Source: an uncultured Caryophanales bacterium
GTDB taxonomy: Bacteria > Bacillota_I > Bacilli_A > RFN20 > CAG-826
Assembly: GCA_946612115.1 (NCBI GenBank)
Contig: CAMOEI010000004.1
Location: forward strand, 1-64,000
Direction: 5' to 3'
Length of the DNA stretch: 64,000 nucleotides
Shown here piece after piece: positions 9,133-18,602 of the stretch. The position numbers and the translations under genes were made by a program. Under the pieces are notes generated by a model. It made no database searches. It was given only the letters and a program-made list of their open reading frames with translations, and was not told where the DNA came from. Numbering within the stretch: position 1 is the stretch's first letter; every line of letters starts with the position of its first letter.

Positions 9133-9477
9133 TTAGATGACTTTGATGTCCTTAATCATGCAATCTTTGCCAGTGAGTAGATAAGTCTTTTCACTTCCGC
9201 AGTAAGGGCAGGTTTTTCCGTGCTCTACTGTCCCATATGTTTTACCACAATTTTCACAATATGTGATTCCTTTAATAGAAATCCAATTGAGCTTGCAGTT
9301 TTGCATATAAGTCGTTTTCTTCTTGCTCCATTCAAAGCAATCTCTGAAATAGGATTCAATGACCCCGGAAACTTCTCCAATCTCTAAAGAGAGTTCCACT
9401 ACTTCTTTGACATTGTTTTGTTTAGCAAGTTCTTCGACTTGATCGATGACGTGGACAACGATTCCAAGCTCGTGCAT
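9133..9477 (-). CDS. hypA: Hydrogenase/urease nickel incorporation protein HypA
   Basis: MHELGI N-terminus and two CxxC zinc motifs (CENCGKTY, CPYCGSEK). Confidence 0.9.
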   Translation of the reverse strand: MHELGIVVHVIDQVEELAKQNNVKEVVELSLEIGEVSGVIESYFRDCFEWSKKKTTYMQNCKLNWISIKGITYCENCGKTYGTVEHGKTCPYCGSEKTYLLTGKDCMIKDIKVI

Positions 9478-12386
9478 TATTCGTGAACGTTGAGCTTTTC
9501 ACCGATAAAGTTACCGGTATTTGGATTGGTCTTATGGAATTCTTTAGAACGTTTATTGTACTCTCTTCTCTTCTTTCTCATTTCACGTGCTTCTTTAGAA
9601 CCACTATGTAAGAGAATCTTGAATTGACGTTTTAAAGCGTAGCCAAGAAGTCCTGTGACTTTATCTTCTGCCATTCTCATATTAGAGCATTCTGGATGAT
9701 CGTGGACTAAGTGGATAGCGTCGAATTCACATTTTGTTGTACAAACACCACATCCAATACACTTATGAGGATCAACAACAGCGGCACCACAAGATAAGCA
9801 ACGACCGGTTTCAACTTTAACTTGTTCTTCAGTTAAGGTCTTATGAGCGTCTTTGAAGGAATTCTTGTAATCAATAGATTCATCCATTCCTGCTTCTTGT
9901 CTTCCGACATCATCGTATCCTGGATAGGTGATATCTTTTTTATTAAGTGGAGTAAATCCTCTTTTGTTATACGCAATGGTTGGGTGAGCAAGAGGTCTAA
10001 CGTGTCTAGCTAAAGCATCAGCAACAGCGTGTCCTGCGGCAATCGCGTCGATAACGAATCTTGGACCAGTGAAGACGTCTCCACCAACGAAGATATCTTC
10101 ATCAGCGGTTTGATAGGTAACTTTGTCTGCGAGTGGGTAATTTCCTCTCCAGAAAGTAACTTTGCTGTCTTTTAATAAGTCGCCCCAAACGATAGCTTGT
10201 CCGATAGCGAAGACGATTTTGCCGGCTTCAACGGTAATGGTTTCATTTTCATCATATTGAGGATTGAATCTTCCATCAGCGTCTAAGCAAGAAACACATT
10301 TCTTAAAGACGATACCTTTGACTTCGCCTTTTTCATTAACGAGAACTTCTTTTGGTCCAAAGGAGTTGTGGATTTCAATGTTCTCTTCAAGTGTTTCTTT
10401 AATTTCTTCGTTACTAGCAGGCATGTGGTCGCGATCTTCTAAACAGAACATCTTGACTGATTTTGCGCCTAATCTATGAGCGGTTCTAGCAACGTCAACA
10501 GCGACGTTACCACCACCGACGACAACGACATCACCCTTGAATTGTGGTTTTTTATCTAAGGCCACTCTTAAGTAATCAACAGCGATATCTGTTCCTTTTG
10601 CAGTGTCATTTGGAACATTTGGTCTACGACCACCTTGACATCCGATGGCGACGTAGAAAGCTTTATAACCTTGTTTTTTGAGCTCTTCGATTGTGACATC
10701 TTTACCAACTTCAACTCCGCATTTGATTTCAACACCGAGTTCTTTGATGACTTCGATTTCAGCTTCGATAACATCTTTTTCAAGTTTATAACTTGGAATT
10801 CCGTACATGAGCATTCCACCTGGCTTTTCATTCTTTTCAAAGACAGTTGGTCTAAAGCCCATTAAGGCTAAATAGTAAGCAGCGGATAATCCGGCTGGAC
10901 CAGCACCGATAATAGCGATCTTTTCATCGAATTCACCATGGACTTTGGCGATGATCTTTTCTGGAACATATCTAGATTCGCTCTTTAAGTCAAAGTCAGC
11001 GACGAATTTTTTGACTGCGTCAATAGAGACTGCTCTATCGATGTCGCCTCTTGTACATTCTTCTTCACAGCGTTTGTTACAAACACGGCCACAAACTGCT
11101 GGGAATGGGTTTTGAGTTTTAATTAAAGCTAAAGCTTCTTGATATTTTCCTTCGTGGGCTTTCTTTAAATAGCCTTGGACAGGGACGTGAGCAGGACAGG
11201 CCACTTTACAAGGTGCTGTACCTGTTTCATAGGTATCGCTACTTCTAGCGGTATCTCTATAGTTTTCATCCCAAGCATATTTACCCCATTTGAGATTATC
11301 TGGGAGAGGTGCTTGTGGATAAGTTTGTTCACTACCATCTTTCTTACAGAGCTTTTGACCTAATTTGACAGCGCCAGCTGGACAATTGCTGACACATTGA
11401 CCACAAGCAACACAGTTAGTTGTTGTGACTTTAGCGGTATAAGCACTTCTAGAAAGGTTAGGAGTGTTAAATAACATGGATGTTCTTAAAGCGTTACAAA
11501 TCTTGACGTCACAGTTACAAATATCAAAGATATGATCTGGACCATCGATGTTAGTGATTTGGTGAACGAATCCGTTCTTTTCACTGAGCTCTAAGATGTG
11601 TAAAGCTTCTTCTTTGCTAATGTAGTGGGCTCTATTGGTTTCGACTGTGTAATCGGCCATATCACCGAGTTGGATACACCAATCGTTGACATCATCGATA
11701 CAGCCATCACCAGTGAGTTTTCTACTTGCTCTACAAGAGCAGATACCGGCGGAAATATGTCCTTCATATTTCTTTAACCAGTGGGAAATCTTTTCGACAT
11801 CAATCGCAGTTGGATCAGATTCAATCGCTTTTTCAACTGGGATGACGTGCATGCCGATTCCCATACCACCTGGCATAACCATTTCAGTAATACCTGCAAG
11901 TGGGACGAAGGTCATTCTTTCAAAGAAGTTAGTAACCGCTGGGTTTTTAGCAATTCTATCTTCACTAGAGTTCATGAGTTCTGCTGAACCTGGAACAAAG
12001 TAGGACATTCTATATCTTTTGATTTTTGGTGCATCTTCAATTGGTGCTTCCCAACTATAGTTGTCTCCGTAATCGTATTCAATGAAACCGATGACCGCTA
12101 ATTCATCAGCAAGACGTTGAACGTCAGCTGGGTTGAATTGCTTTTTGTTCATTTCGATTAAGTCTTCGATTGAATACCATTTTCTTTGTTTCATTCTGAG
12201 CAAGAAATCAACATGGTCTGGTCTTAAGACTTCTTTTAATCCCCAATATTCTGGGTCCTCGGATTTCACTCCGGTTAATTTGTGGACGACGACATCAGTA
12301 ATCTTTTGTCCTAATTTCGCATACTTTTTGTCATAGTCCTTTTCGCCTTGATATATCGATCTAGGCTTTTTGGCTTGTTCTGGCAT
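9477..12386 (-). CDS. Large FAD/NAD(P)-dependent oxidoreductase (GltD-like) with ferredoxin domains
   Basis: CVACGQCVSNCPAG and CIGCGVCTTKC ferredoxin motifs; GAGPAGLSAAYYLA; GGGNVAVDVARTA. Confidence 0.85.
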   Translation of the reverse strand: MPEQAKKPRSIYQGEKDYDKKYAKLGQKITDVVVHKLTGVKSEDPEYWGLKEVLRPDHVDFLLRMKQRKWYSIEDLIEMNKKQFNPADVQRLADELAVIGFIEYDYGDNYSWEAPIEDAPKIKRYRMSYFVPGSAELMNSSEDRIAKNPAVTNFFERMTFVPLAGITEMVMPGGMGIGMHVIPVEKAIESDPTAIDVEKISHWLKKYEGHISAGICSCRASRKLTGDGCIDDVNDWCIQLGDMADYTVETNRAHYISKEEALHILELSEKNGFVHQITNIDGPDHIFDICNCDVKICNALRTSMLFNTPNLSRSAYTAKVTTTNCVACGQCVSNCPAGAVKLGQKLCKKDGSEQTYPQAPLPDNLKWGKYAWDENYRDTARSSDTYETGTAPCKVACPAHVPVQGYLKKAHEGKYQEALALIKTQNPFPAVCGRVCNKRCEEECTRGDIDRAVSIDAVKKFVADFDLKSESRYVPEKIIAKVHGEFDEKIAIIGAGPAGLSAAYYLALMGFRPTVFEKNEKPGGMLMYGIPSYKLEKDVIEAEIEVIKELGVEIKCGVEVGKDVTIEELKKQGYKAFYVAIGCQGGRRPNVPNDTAKGTDIAVDYLRVALDKKPQFKGDVVVVGGGNVAVDVARTAHRLGAKSVKMFCLEDRDHMPASNEEIKETLEENIEIHNSFGPKEVLVNEKGEVKGIVFKKCVSCLDADGRFNPQYDENETITVEAGKIVFAIGQAIVWGDLLKDSKVTFWRGNYPLADKVTYQTADEDIFVGGDVFTGPRFVIDAIAAGHAVADALARHVRPLAHPTIAYNKRGFTPLNKKDITYPGYDDVGRQEAGMDESIDYKNSFKDAHKTLTEEQVKVETGRCLSCGAAVVDPHKCIGCGVCTTKCEFDAIHLVHDHPECSNMRMAEDKVTGLLGYALKRQFKILLHSGSKEAREMRKKRREYNKRSKEFHKTNPNTGNFIGEKLNVHE

Positions 12387-12389
12387 AAT

Positions 12390-13061
12390 TTACTCCTTCC
12401 AGCACTTAATTTTATTTATGAAGTAATCCCCAACTTCTTCAATGCCTTGTCCAAGTTTGGCACTGATAGGGATTATTGTGGCGTTTTTGTTGCGGTATTT
12501 GATTCTTTCCTTACATTTTTCTAAATCGAAGTTGAAGTAAGGAAGAGCATCAATTTTATTGATAATTACGAGATCGCTCTTTTGAAAGACAAGAGGATAT
12601 TTGAGCGGTTTATCATCTCCTTCAGGGATTGAAAGAATCATTATATCTAAGCTCGCTCCAGTATCAAATTCGGCAGGGCAGACTAGATTGCCAACATTTT
12701 CAAGGAAGACGAGATCTAAATCACTGATATCTAGAGCATCAAGTCCAGCTTTGGTCATCCCAGCATCGAGATGGCACATCCCATTGGTGTGTAACTGAAT
12801 TGATTTAACTCCGGTATTCTTAGCGATTGAGATAGCGTCAACATCACTATCGATGTCAGCTTCCATTACTCCTATTCTCAACTTGTCTTTAAGATAATTG
12901 ATGAGTTTTGTTAGAGTAGTGGTTTTCCCCGCTCCTGGAGAAGACATGAGATTAACAACAAATGTCCCTTTACTTTTTAAATACTCCCGTAATGCATCCG
13001 CTTCTAAATCATTATCCGCATAGACTGAGCGGTGAAGTAGAATAGTGCGCACATCATTCAT
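12390..13061 (-). CDS. hypB: GTPase HypB, nickel insertion (copy 1)
   Basis: P-loop SSPGAGKTTT, EADIDSD, CHLDAGM, NKID; 3 nt upstream of the oxidoreductase gene. Confidence 0.9.
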   Translation of the reverse strand: MNDVRTILLHRSVYADNDLEADALREYLKSKGTFVVNLMSSPGAGKTTTLTKLINYLKDKLRIGVMEADIDSDVDAISIAKNTGVKSIQLHTNGMCHLDAGMTKAGLDALDISDLDLVFLENVGNLVCPAEFDTGASLDIMILSIPEGDDKPLKYPLVFQKSDLVIINKIDALPYFNFDLEKCKERIKYRNKNATIIPISAKLGQGIEEVGDYFINKIKCWKE

Positions 13062-13105
13062 ATATATGTATTATACACGTAAGAAAAAAATAATTTGAAC
13101 AAAAA

Positions 13106-13130
13106 AAGACCATTAGGCCTTTTTTCTATG
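13106..13130. terminator. Bidirectional terminator-like hairpin between divergent hypB genes
   Basis: AAAAAGACC-ATTA-GGCCTTTTTT. Confidence 0.55.
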
Positions 13131-13211
13131 AATTTTTAACAATTTTAGGGGTAAATTTTACCGATAAGATAATTTTAATAATTATCAATTAAAAATCAAA
13201 GAATATTTTTG

Positions 13212-13217
13212 TATAAT
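13212..13217 (+). promoter_or_regulatory. -10 box of hypB copy 2
   Basis: TATAAT 18 nt before ATG at 13236; Fur-like palindrome upstream. Confidence 0.5.
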
Positions 13218-13235
13218 AGAAAAAGCGAGCGAATT

Positions 13236-13901
13236 ATGGATTACAAAATAGTCGAAATTAAAGAAGATATCTTGGCTGAAAACGAACTCAAAGCTCAAGA
13301 ATTAAGAAAAGAATTAAAAGATAAACATATTTATTTTATAAATGTCATGGCCTCTCCTGGCAGTGGAAAGACCACTTTATTAGTTAATCTTATCAATAAA
13401 CTTAAAAATAAATATCGCATCGGGGTTATGGAAGCTGATATCGATAGCGATGTTGACGCTGAAAGAATCAGTCAACTTACAGGCGCTAAATCGATTCAAA
13501 TCCACACAGGTGGAGCGTGTCATTTGACTAGTCAAATGTCTAAAGACTCTATCGAAGCATTTGGAGTTGATGAACTAGATCTTGTTTTCTTAGAAAATGT
13601 TGGCAATCTAGTCTGCCCTGCTGAATTTGATACAGGAAGCAATATCAATATGATGCTTTTATCAGTTCCGGAGGGTGATGATAAACCATTAAAATATCCG
13701 CTTATGTTCCAAGTCAGTAATATCGCGGTCATTTCCAAATTAGATGTCGCTCCAATATTTGATTTTGATGTTGATAGATGTAAGAAAAATATTAAGATGA
13801 GAAACCCAAACGCGGAAATCTTTGAAGTATCAGCATTAAACGATATTGGCGTTGATAAATTAGCGACATATATCGATAAACTTATAAAAGAAGCATTTTG
13901 A
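13236..13901 (+). CDS. hypB: GTPase HypB-like (copy 2)
   Basis: P-loop ASPGSGKTTL, EADIDSD, ACHLTSQM; ATG at 13236 preferred over the ORF-track TTG at 13209, which overlaps the -10 box. Confidence 0.88.
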   Translation: MDYKIVEIKEDILAENELKAQELRKELKDKHIYFINVMASPGSGKTTLLVNLINKLKNKYRIGVMEADIDSDVDAERISQLTGAKSIQIHTGGACHLTSQMSKDSIEAFGVDELDLVFLENVGNLVCPAEFDTGSNINMMLLSVPEGDDKPLKYPLMFQVSNIAVISKLDVAPIFDFDVDRCKKNIKMRNPNAEIFEVSALNDIGVDKLATYIDKLIKEAF

Positions 13902-13902
13902 A

Positions 13903-14754
13903 ATGAAATTATATAAAAATGGGACTTATACTGGTGAACGAGCGTTATATGCTTGTTTTGACGCAAGGATTGAAAATTCCGTTTTTGAAGATGGAGAATC
14001 TCCGCTAAAAGAAAGTAGAAATCTAGATATTTCATCAACTGAATTTAGATGGAAATATCCAATTTGGTATTCAAAAGATGTTAAGTGTAGAAATGTCACA
14101 TTTTTGGAAACCGCTAGAAGTGGAATCTGGTATACAGATAATATTGAATTTATAGATTCGAATATCTCCGCTCCTAAAACATTTAGAAGATCAAAGAATA
14201 TTACATTAATCAATACCGATATGCCTCACGCTCAAGAGACTTTTTGGGCTTGTGAAGGAATTAGATTGATCAATGTAAATGCAAAAGGGACATATTTTGG
14301 AATGAACTCCTCTAAAATAGAGATTGACCATCTAAATTTAGATGGTGATTATGCTTTTGATGGAGGAAAAGATATCATCGTTAGAGACAGTGTTTTAAGA
14401 TCAAAAGATTCATTTTGGAATACTGAAAATGTCACTTTAATTAACTGTCAAATCGATGGTGAATATATCGGTTGGAATAGTAAAAATATGGCCTTAATCA
14501 ACTGCAAGATTAGTTCACATCAAGGATTTTGCTATATTGATAATCTTAAATTAGTGAACTGCACTTTTGGCGTAAGTGATTTAATTTTTGAACTTTGTTC
14601 AAATATTGATGCGACTATCTTAAATGAAGTTGAGTCTATTAAAAATCCTATTTCTGGAAGAATATCAGTAAAAGGATTAGAGAAAATAATTCGACATGAA
14701 AGAATTATCGATAAAAGAAAAACAGAGATTTTAGTTGATGGCAAACAAATATAA
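13903..14754 (+). CDS. DUF3737-type beta-helix protein
   Basis: Repeating short beta-helix-like strands; EFRWKYPIWYSKDVKC motif. Confidence 0.75.
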   Translation: MKLYKNGTYTGERALYACFDARIENSVFEDGESPLKESRNLDISSTEFRWKYPIWYSKDVKCRNVTFLETARSGIWYTDNIEFIDSNISAPKTFRRSKNITLINTDMPHAQETFWACEGIRLINVNAKGTYFGMNSSKIEIDHLNLDGDYAFDGGKDIIVRDSVLRSKDSFWNTENVTLINCQIDGEYIGWNSKNMALINCKISSHQGFCYIDNLKLVNCTFGVSDLIFELCSNIDATILNEVESIKNPISGRISVKGLEKIIRHERIIDKRKTEILVDGKQI

Positions 14755-15901
14755 TTTCGATCAAATAGTCGATAGAAGAAAACTTCATAGCTATAAGTGG
14801 TATGTTAAGGATAATGAAATATCTTTAAGTGTCGCTGATAGTGATTTTGTTTGCTTCCCTGAAATTAAAAAATCTTTACTAAGTAAAGCTGATGATTCTT
14901 GTTTTGGCTATACTTATGTTCCAGACGAATATTTTGATGCCTATTCCTACTGGTGGAAGAAAAGATATGATGTCAATTTAGAAAGAAAGAACTTTATTTT
15001 TTGTAGTTCAATTGTGGCCTCAATTGACGTGGTATTAAAAAGAGTTACTTCAAAAGGCGACAAAGTATTGATGTTAACTCCAATCTATAATGTGTTTTTT
15101 AACTGCATTAAAAATAATGGACTAACACTAAATGAATCCAAATATGTTTATGGAAATAATTCCTTTTCAATTGATTGGGAAGATTTTGAAAATAAACTCA
15201 AAGAATCAAAAGTGTTTATCTTATGTAATCCGCATAATCCAATTGGAAAAATGTTCTCTTTAGAAGAGATAAATAGATTTGTTTCTTTGTGTAAAAAATA
15301 CAATGTATTTTTAATTAGTGATGAAATCCACTGCGATTACGATTATAACGAAAAGAAATATGTTTCAGTTTTAAAAATAGATGATAGTGATTATGAAAGA
15401 TTGATTGCTTTATTTTCTCCTGGCAAAACATTTAATGTTGCGGGATTACATTCTTCAGTAATTTATATTAAAGATGATAATTTAAGAGAGCTGATTCAAA
15501 ACGGTGTTTATGCGGATGATGTTGGAGAGCCAAATTATTTTGCGATTGATCCAGTTATCAAAGCGTACACATTAGGTGAACAATACGTCTATGAATTAAA
15601 TGAATACATAAAGGAAAATAGAGTATTACTAAAAAAATATTTTGTTGAGAAAAAATCAAATTTGAAAATAATTGATAATGACGGTACTTATTTATTGTGG
15701 GTAGATATTAGTTATTATGGTTTATCGTCCAAAGAATTCACTAAATTATTACGACAAGAATTTGGTGTCGTAGTTTGTAGTGGAGAAATATATGGAGATA
15801 GTGGAACAAACTTCTTTAGAGTCAATCTAGCGACGAATAAAACCACTATTAAAGAATTCTGTAATAGGTTAATGAAATTTGAAGAAAGGCTAAAGAAATG
15901 A
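14735..15901 (+). CDS. PLP-dependent MalY/PatB family C-S lyase/aminotransferase
   Basis: NPHNPIGKMFS, SDEIHCDYDY, SPGKTFNVAGLHSS motifs. Confidence 0.9.
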   Translation: MMANKYNFDQIVDRRKLHSYKWYVKDNEISLSVADSDFVCFPEIKKSLLSKADDSCFGYTYVPDEYFDAYSYWWKKRYDVNLERKNFIFCSSIVASIDVVLKRVTSKGDKVLMLTPIYNVFFNCIKNNGLTLNESKYVYGNNSFSIDWEDFENKLKESKVFILCNPHNPIGKMFSLEEINRFVSLCKKYNVFLISDEIHCDYDYNEKKYVSVLKIDDSDYERLIALFSPGKTFNVAGLHSSVIYIKDDNLRELIQNGVYADDVGEPNYFAIDPVIKAYTLGEQYVYELNEYIKENRVLLKKYFVEKKSNLKIIDNDGTYLLWVDISYYGLSSKEFTKLLRQEFGVVVCSGEIYGDSGTNFFRVNLATNKTTIKEFCNRLMKFEERLKK

Positions 15902-18027
15902 AAATCAAAACTTACTCCAAAGATGGACTAAATTTTATTGAAGTTTTTAATGGTCCTCATTTAAGAGTGGTCCTTTCAGATTTAGGCGCAAGCATCTTTA
16001 AGATTTATTACGATAATGATGAACTAACCAGAAATGTTTTGAATTATAAAGATTATTATCATCCTAACATCTATTACGGTAAAACCATCGGAAGAGTTTC
16101 TAATCGAATTAAAGGCCATGAAATTGTTATTGATGGTAAAAAATATAATATTCAAAATAATGAAGGAGATAACATACTTCATGGTGGAAAAAATGGTTTA
16201 TCAAATCAAATTTTTACATCAAATATCGTTCAAAATTACGAAAAAGTTGAAGTTTTATTTAATTTTAGGAGTTTAGAAGTCGAAGGCGATTTTCCTGGAA
16301 ATGTTGATTTTGAAGTAAGATATGTTTTTAAAGATGATACTGATAATTTTGATGTCTACTATAAAGCTAACACTGATAAGAAGACTCCTATTTCTTTAAC
16401 TAATCATACATACTTTACTTTAGGTGATCGCACTATTGAAAATTTATTTTTCCAAGTTGATTCAAGATATTATTTAGATGCTGATCCAAAAGATTTAATC
16501 GCTAGAGAAAAAAGAGGAATCACAAAGACTCTTGATTTTAGAAATCCTAAAAGACTAATTGAAGATATTAATTCTAAGTCAATTAATCAATATAGGTTAA
16601 AAGGATACGATCATTATTTCTATTTTGATAACGAGCGCAAGTGCACGTTATTTAATAAAAAATATAGATTAGATATAACAACTGATTTCCCAGGTGTACA
16701 GATCTATACCTCGAATTTTAAAGAAAAAGAACTTTTATGGCCAACTACATATGATATTCGTGATAGTGTCGCTATTGAACCTAGTGATCCTTTTGATGAA
16801 TTACATATGCTAGAGCCAAATAATACATATGAAAGGCATATTAATTACAGGTTTTCCATCATGAAAAAAGAAGAGATGAAAGAAAAATTAGATAGTCTAT
16901 TTAAAGACTATTATGGAGAATTACCAGAAAAGTATTTCTCTTGCGGAGGAAGATTTGAAATCCTTGGCAATCATACTGACCATAATCACGGTTTATGTTT
17001 AGCTAGTAGTTGCAATTTAGCAATTTCAGCAGGTGTTAAGAAAACTAAAGGATTAACAATTAGATTTAAATCGGAAGGATTTGAAGAAGATATTGTTGAT
17101 ATCCACGAACTTATTCCAAGCGAAAAAGAATATGCAACTAGTAAAGGATTAATCAAAGGTGTTGCTTATTATTTAGTTAAGAATGGCTATAAAGTCGGCG
17201 CTTTTGATGCTTTTAGTGTTTCTACTGTTTTTAAAGGAGCAGGAGTTAGTTCTAGCGCAGCTTTTGAATTACTTGTTGGTCAAATATTTAATGACTTATA
17301 TAACGAAGGTAAAGTGCCTTTATTAGAACTTTGTAAGGCAGGTAAATTTGCTGAAAATGAGTTCTTTGGCAAGAAGAGTGGTCTTTTAGACCAAATCGGT
17401 GTTGGTTATGGAGGAGTTGTTGGTATTGATTTCTCCAATATTGATAATCCTCAAGTAAAAAGAATTAAATTCCCGTTTGATGATTTGCACTTCGTTTTAA
17501 TTAATACTGGTGGAGATCATTCCTCATTAAGTGATTTATATTCTCAAATTCCATTAGATATGCATAACGCCGCTAAAGCGACTGGTCATAATTTCTTAAT
17601 GGAAACAAATATGAAAGAAGTTGAAGAAGTTGAAGATAAATTAACTCAAATGGAATATAACAGAGCGGTTCACTTCTTTAGTGAAAATGAAAGAGTGAAA
17701 AAAGCCATTAAGGCTCTTGAACTTAAAAATAAGAAGATGTTCCTAGATGCAATTAATGAATCTAGAGTTAGTTCTACTAATAACTTAAGAAACATGATGG
17801 TGGAAAATCAATACGCTGGTTCTCCACTTGAAGCTTGTGACTTATTTTTAAAGGCTAGCGAAGGTAAAGGCGCTATTAAAATTAATGGCGGTGGATTTGC
17901 TGGAAGTGTTATTGCTGTAATAGAAACACCATATTTAGATAAAGTCATTAGAATAATGAGAGAAAAATATGGTTATAATAATGTTAAGGAAATTTTTATA
18001 AGGAATGAAGGTCCAAAAGCCTTCTAG
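15898..18027 (+). CDS. GalM (aldose 1-epimerase) - GalK (galactokinase-like GHMP kinase) fusion
   Basis: N-terminal ~320 aa GalM ([27 protein letters not shown]); C-terminal GalK-like ([29 protein letters not shown]). Confidence 0.88.
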   Translation: MKIKTYSKDGLNFIEVFNGPHLRVVLSDLGASIFKIYYDNDELTRNVLNYKDYYHPNIYYGKTIGRVSNRIKGHEIVIDGKKYNIQNNEGDNILHGGKNGLSNQIFTSNIVQNYEKVEVLFNFRSLEVEGDFPGNVDFEVRYVFKDDTDNFDVYYKANTDKKTPISLTNHTYFTLGDRTIENLFFQVDSRYYLDADPKDLIAREKRGITKTLDFRNPKRLIEDINSKSINQYRLKGYDHYFYFDNERKCTLFNKKYRLDITTDFPGVQIYTSNFKEKELLWPTTYDIRDSVAIEPSDPFDELHMLEPNNTYERHINYRFSIMKKEEMKEKLDSLFKDYYGELPEKYFSCGGRFEILGNHTDHNHGLCLASSCNLAISAGVKKTKGLTIRFKSEGFEEDIVDIHELIPSEKEYATSKGLIKGVAYYLVKNGYKVGAFDAFSVSTVFKGAGVSSSAAFELLVGQIFNDLYNEGKVPLLELCKAGKFAENEFFGKKSGLLDQIGVGYGGVVGIDFSNIDNPQVKRIKFPFDDLHFVLINTGGDHSSLSDLYSQIPLDMHNAAKATGHNFLMETNMKEVEEVEDKLTQMEYNRAVHFFSENERVKKAIKALELKNKKMFLDAINESRVSSTNNLRNMMVENQYAGSPLEACDLFLKASEGKGAIKINGGGFAGSVIAVIETPYLDKVIRIMREKYGYNNVKEIFIRNEGPKAF

Positions 18028-18037
18028 GAGGAAAAAT

Positions 18038-18577
18038 ATGGAATTAAAAGGTAGTAGAACAGAAAAGAATCTACAAACTGCTTTTGCAGGAGAATCTCAA
18101 GCTAGAAATAAGTACACTTATTATGCTAGCAAAGCTAAAAAGGAAGGCTACGAACAAATTGCGGCCATCTTCCAAGAGACTGCTGACAATGAAAAAGAGC
18201 ATGCTGAACTTTGGTTCAAAGCGCTCCATGATGGTAAAGTTCCAACCACAGAGGTGAATTTAAAAGATGCAGCTGATGGTGAGAATTATGAATGGACTGA
18301 TATGTACGCCGAATTTGCTAGAGTCGCAAAAGAAGAAGGTTTTAATGAACTCGCGATTAAATTTGAGCTCGTCGGAAAAATTGAAAAAGAACACGAAGCA
18401 AGATATTTAAAACTTCTTGAGAATTTAAAGAAAGATAAAGTCTTTGTTAGCGAAGAAGTGGTCATTTGGAAATGCCGTAACTGCGGACATATTCACGTTG
18501 GAAAAGAAGCCCCTGAAGTTTGTCCAACATGTGCGCATCCTAAATCATATTTTGAAAGACGTGCAGAAAACTACTAA
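18038..18577 (+). CDS. Rubrerythrin
   Basis: [14 protein letters not shown], ExxH, C-terminal rubredoxin [10 protein letters not shown]...CPTCAHP; SD AGGAGG before ATG at 18038. Confidence 0.93.
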   Translation: MELKGSRTEKNLQTAFAGESQARNKYTYYASKAKKEGYEQIAAIFQETADNEKEHAELWFKALHDGKVPTTEVNLKDAADGENYEWTDMYAEFARVAKEEGFNELAIKFELVGKIEKEHEARYLKLLENLKKDKVFVSEEVVIWKCRNCGHIHVGKEAPEVCPTCAHPKSYFERRAENY

Positions 18578-18602
18578 TTGATAAAATAGTTAAGGAGAGA
18601 TT

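Noticed and set aside
10264-12336. Several 60-105 aa ORFs (10264+, 10568-, 10635+, 11175+, 11686+, 11781+, 12133+) within the oxidoreductase gene
   Set aside because: Shadow ORFs of a strongly supported 969-aa CDS; low-complexity or unlikely translations
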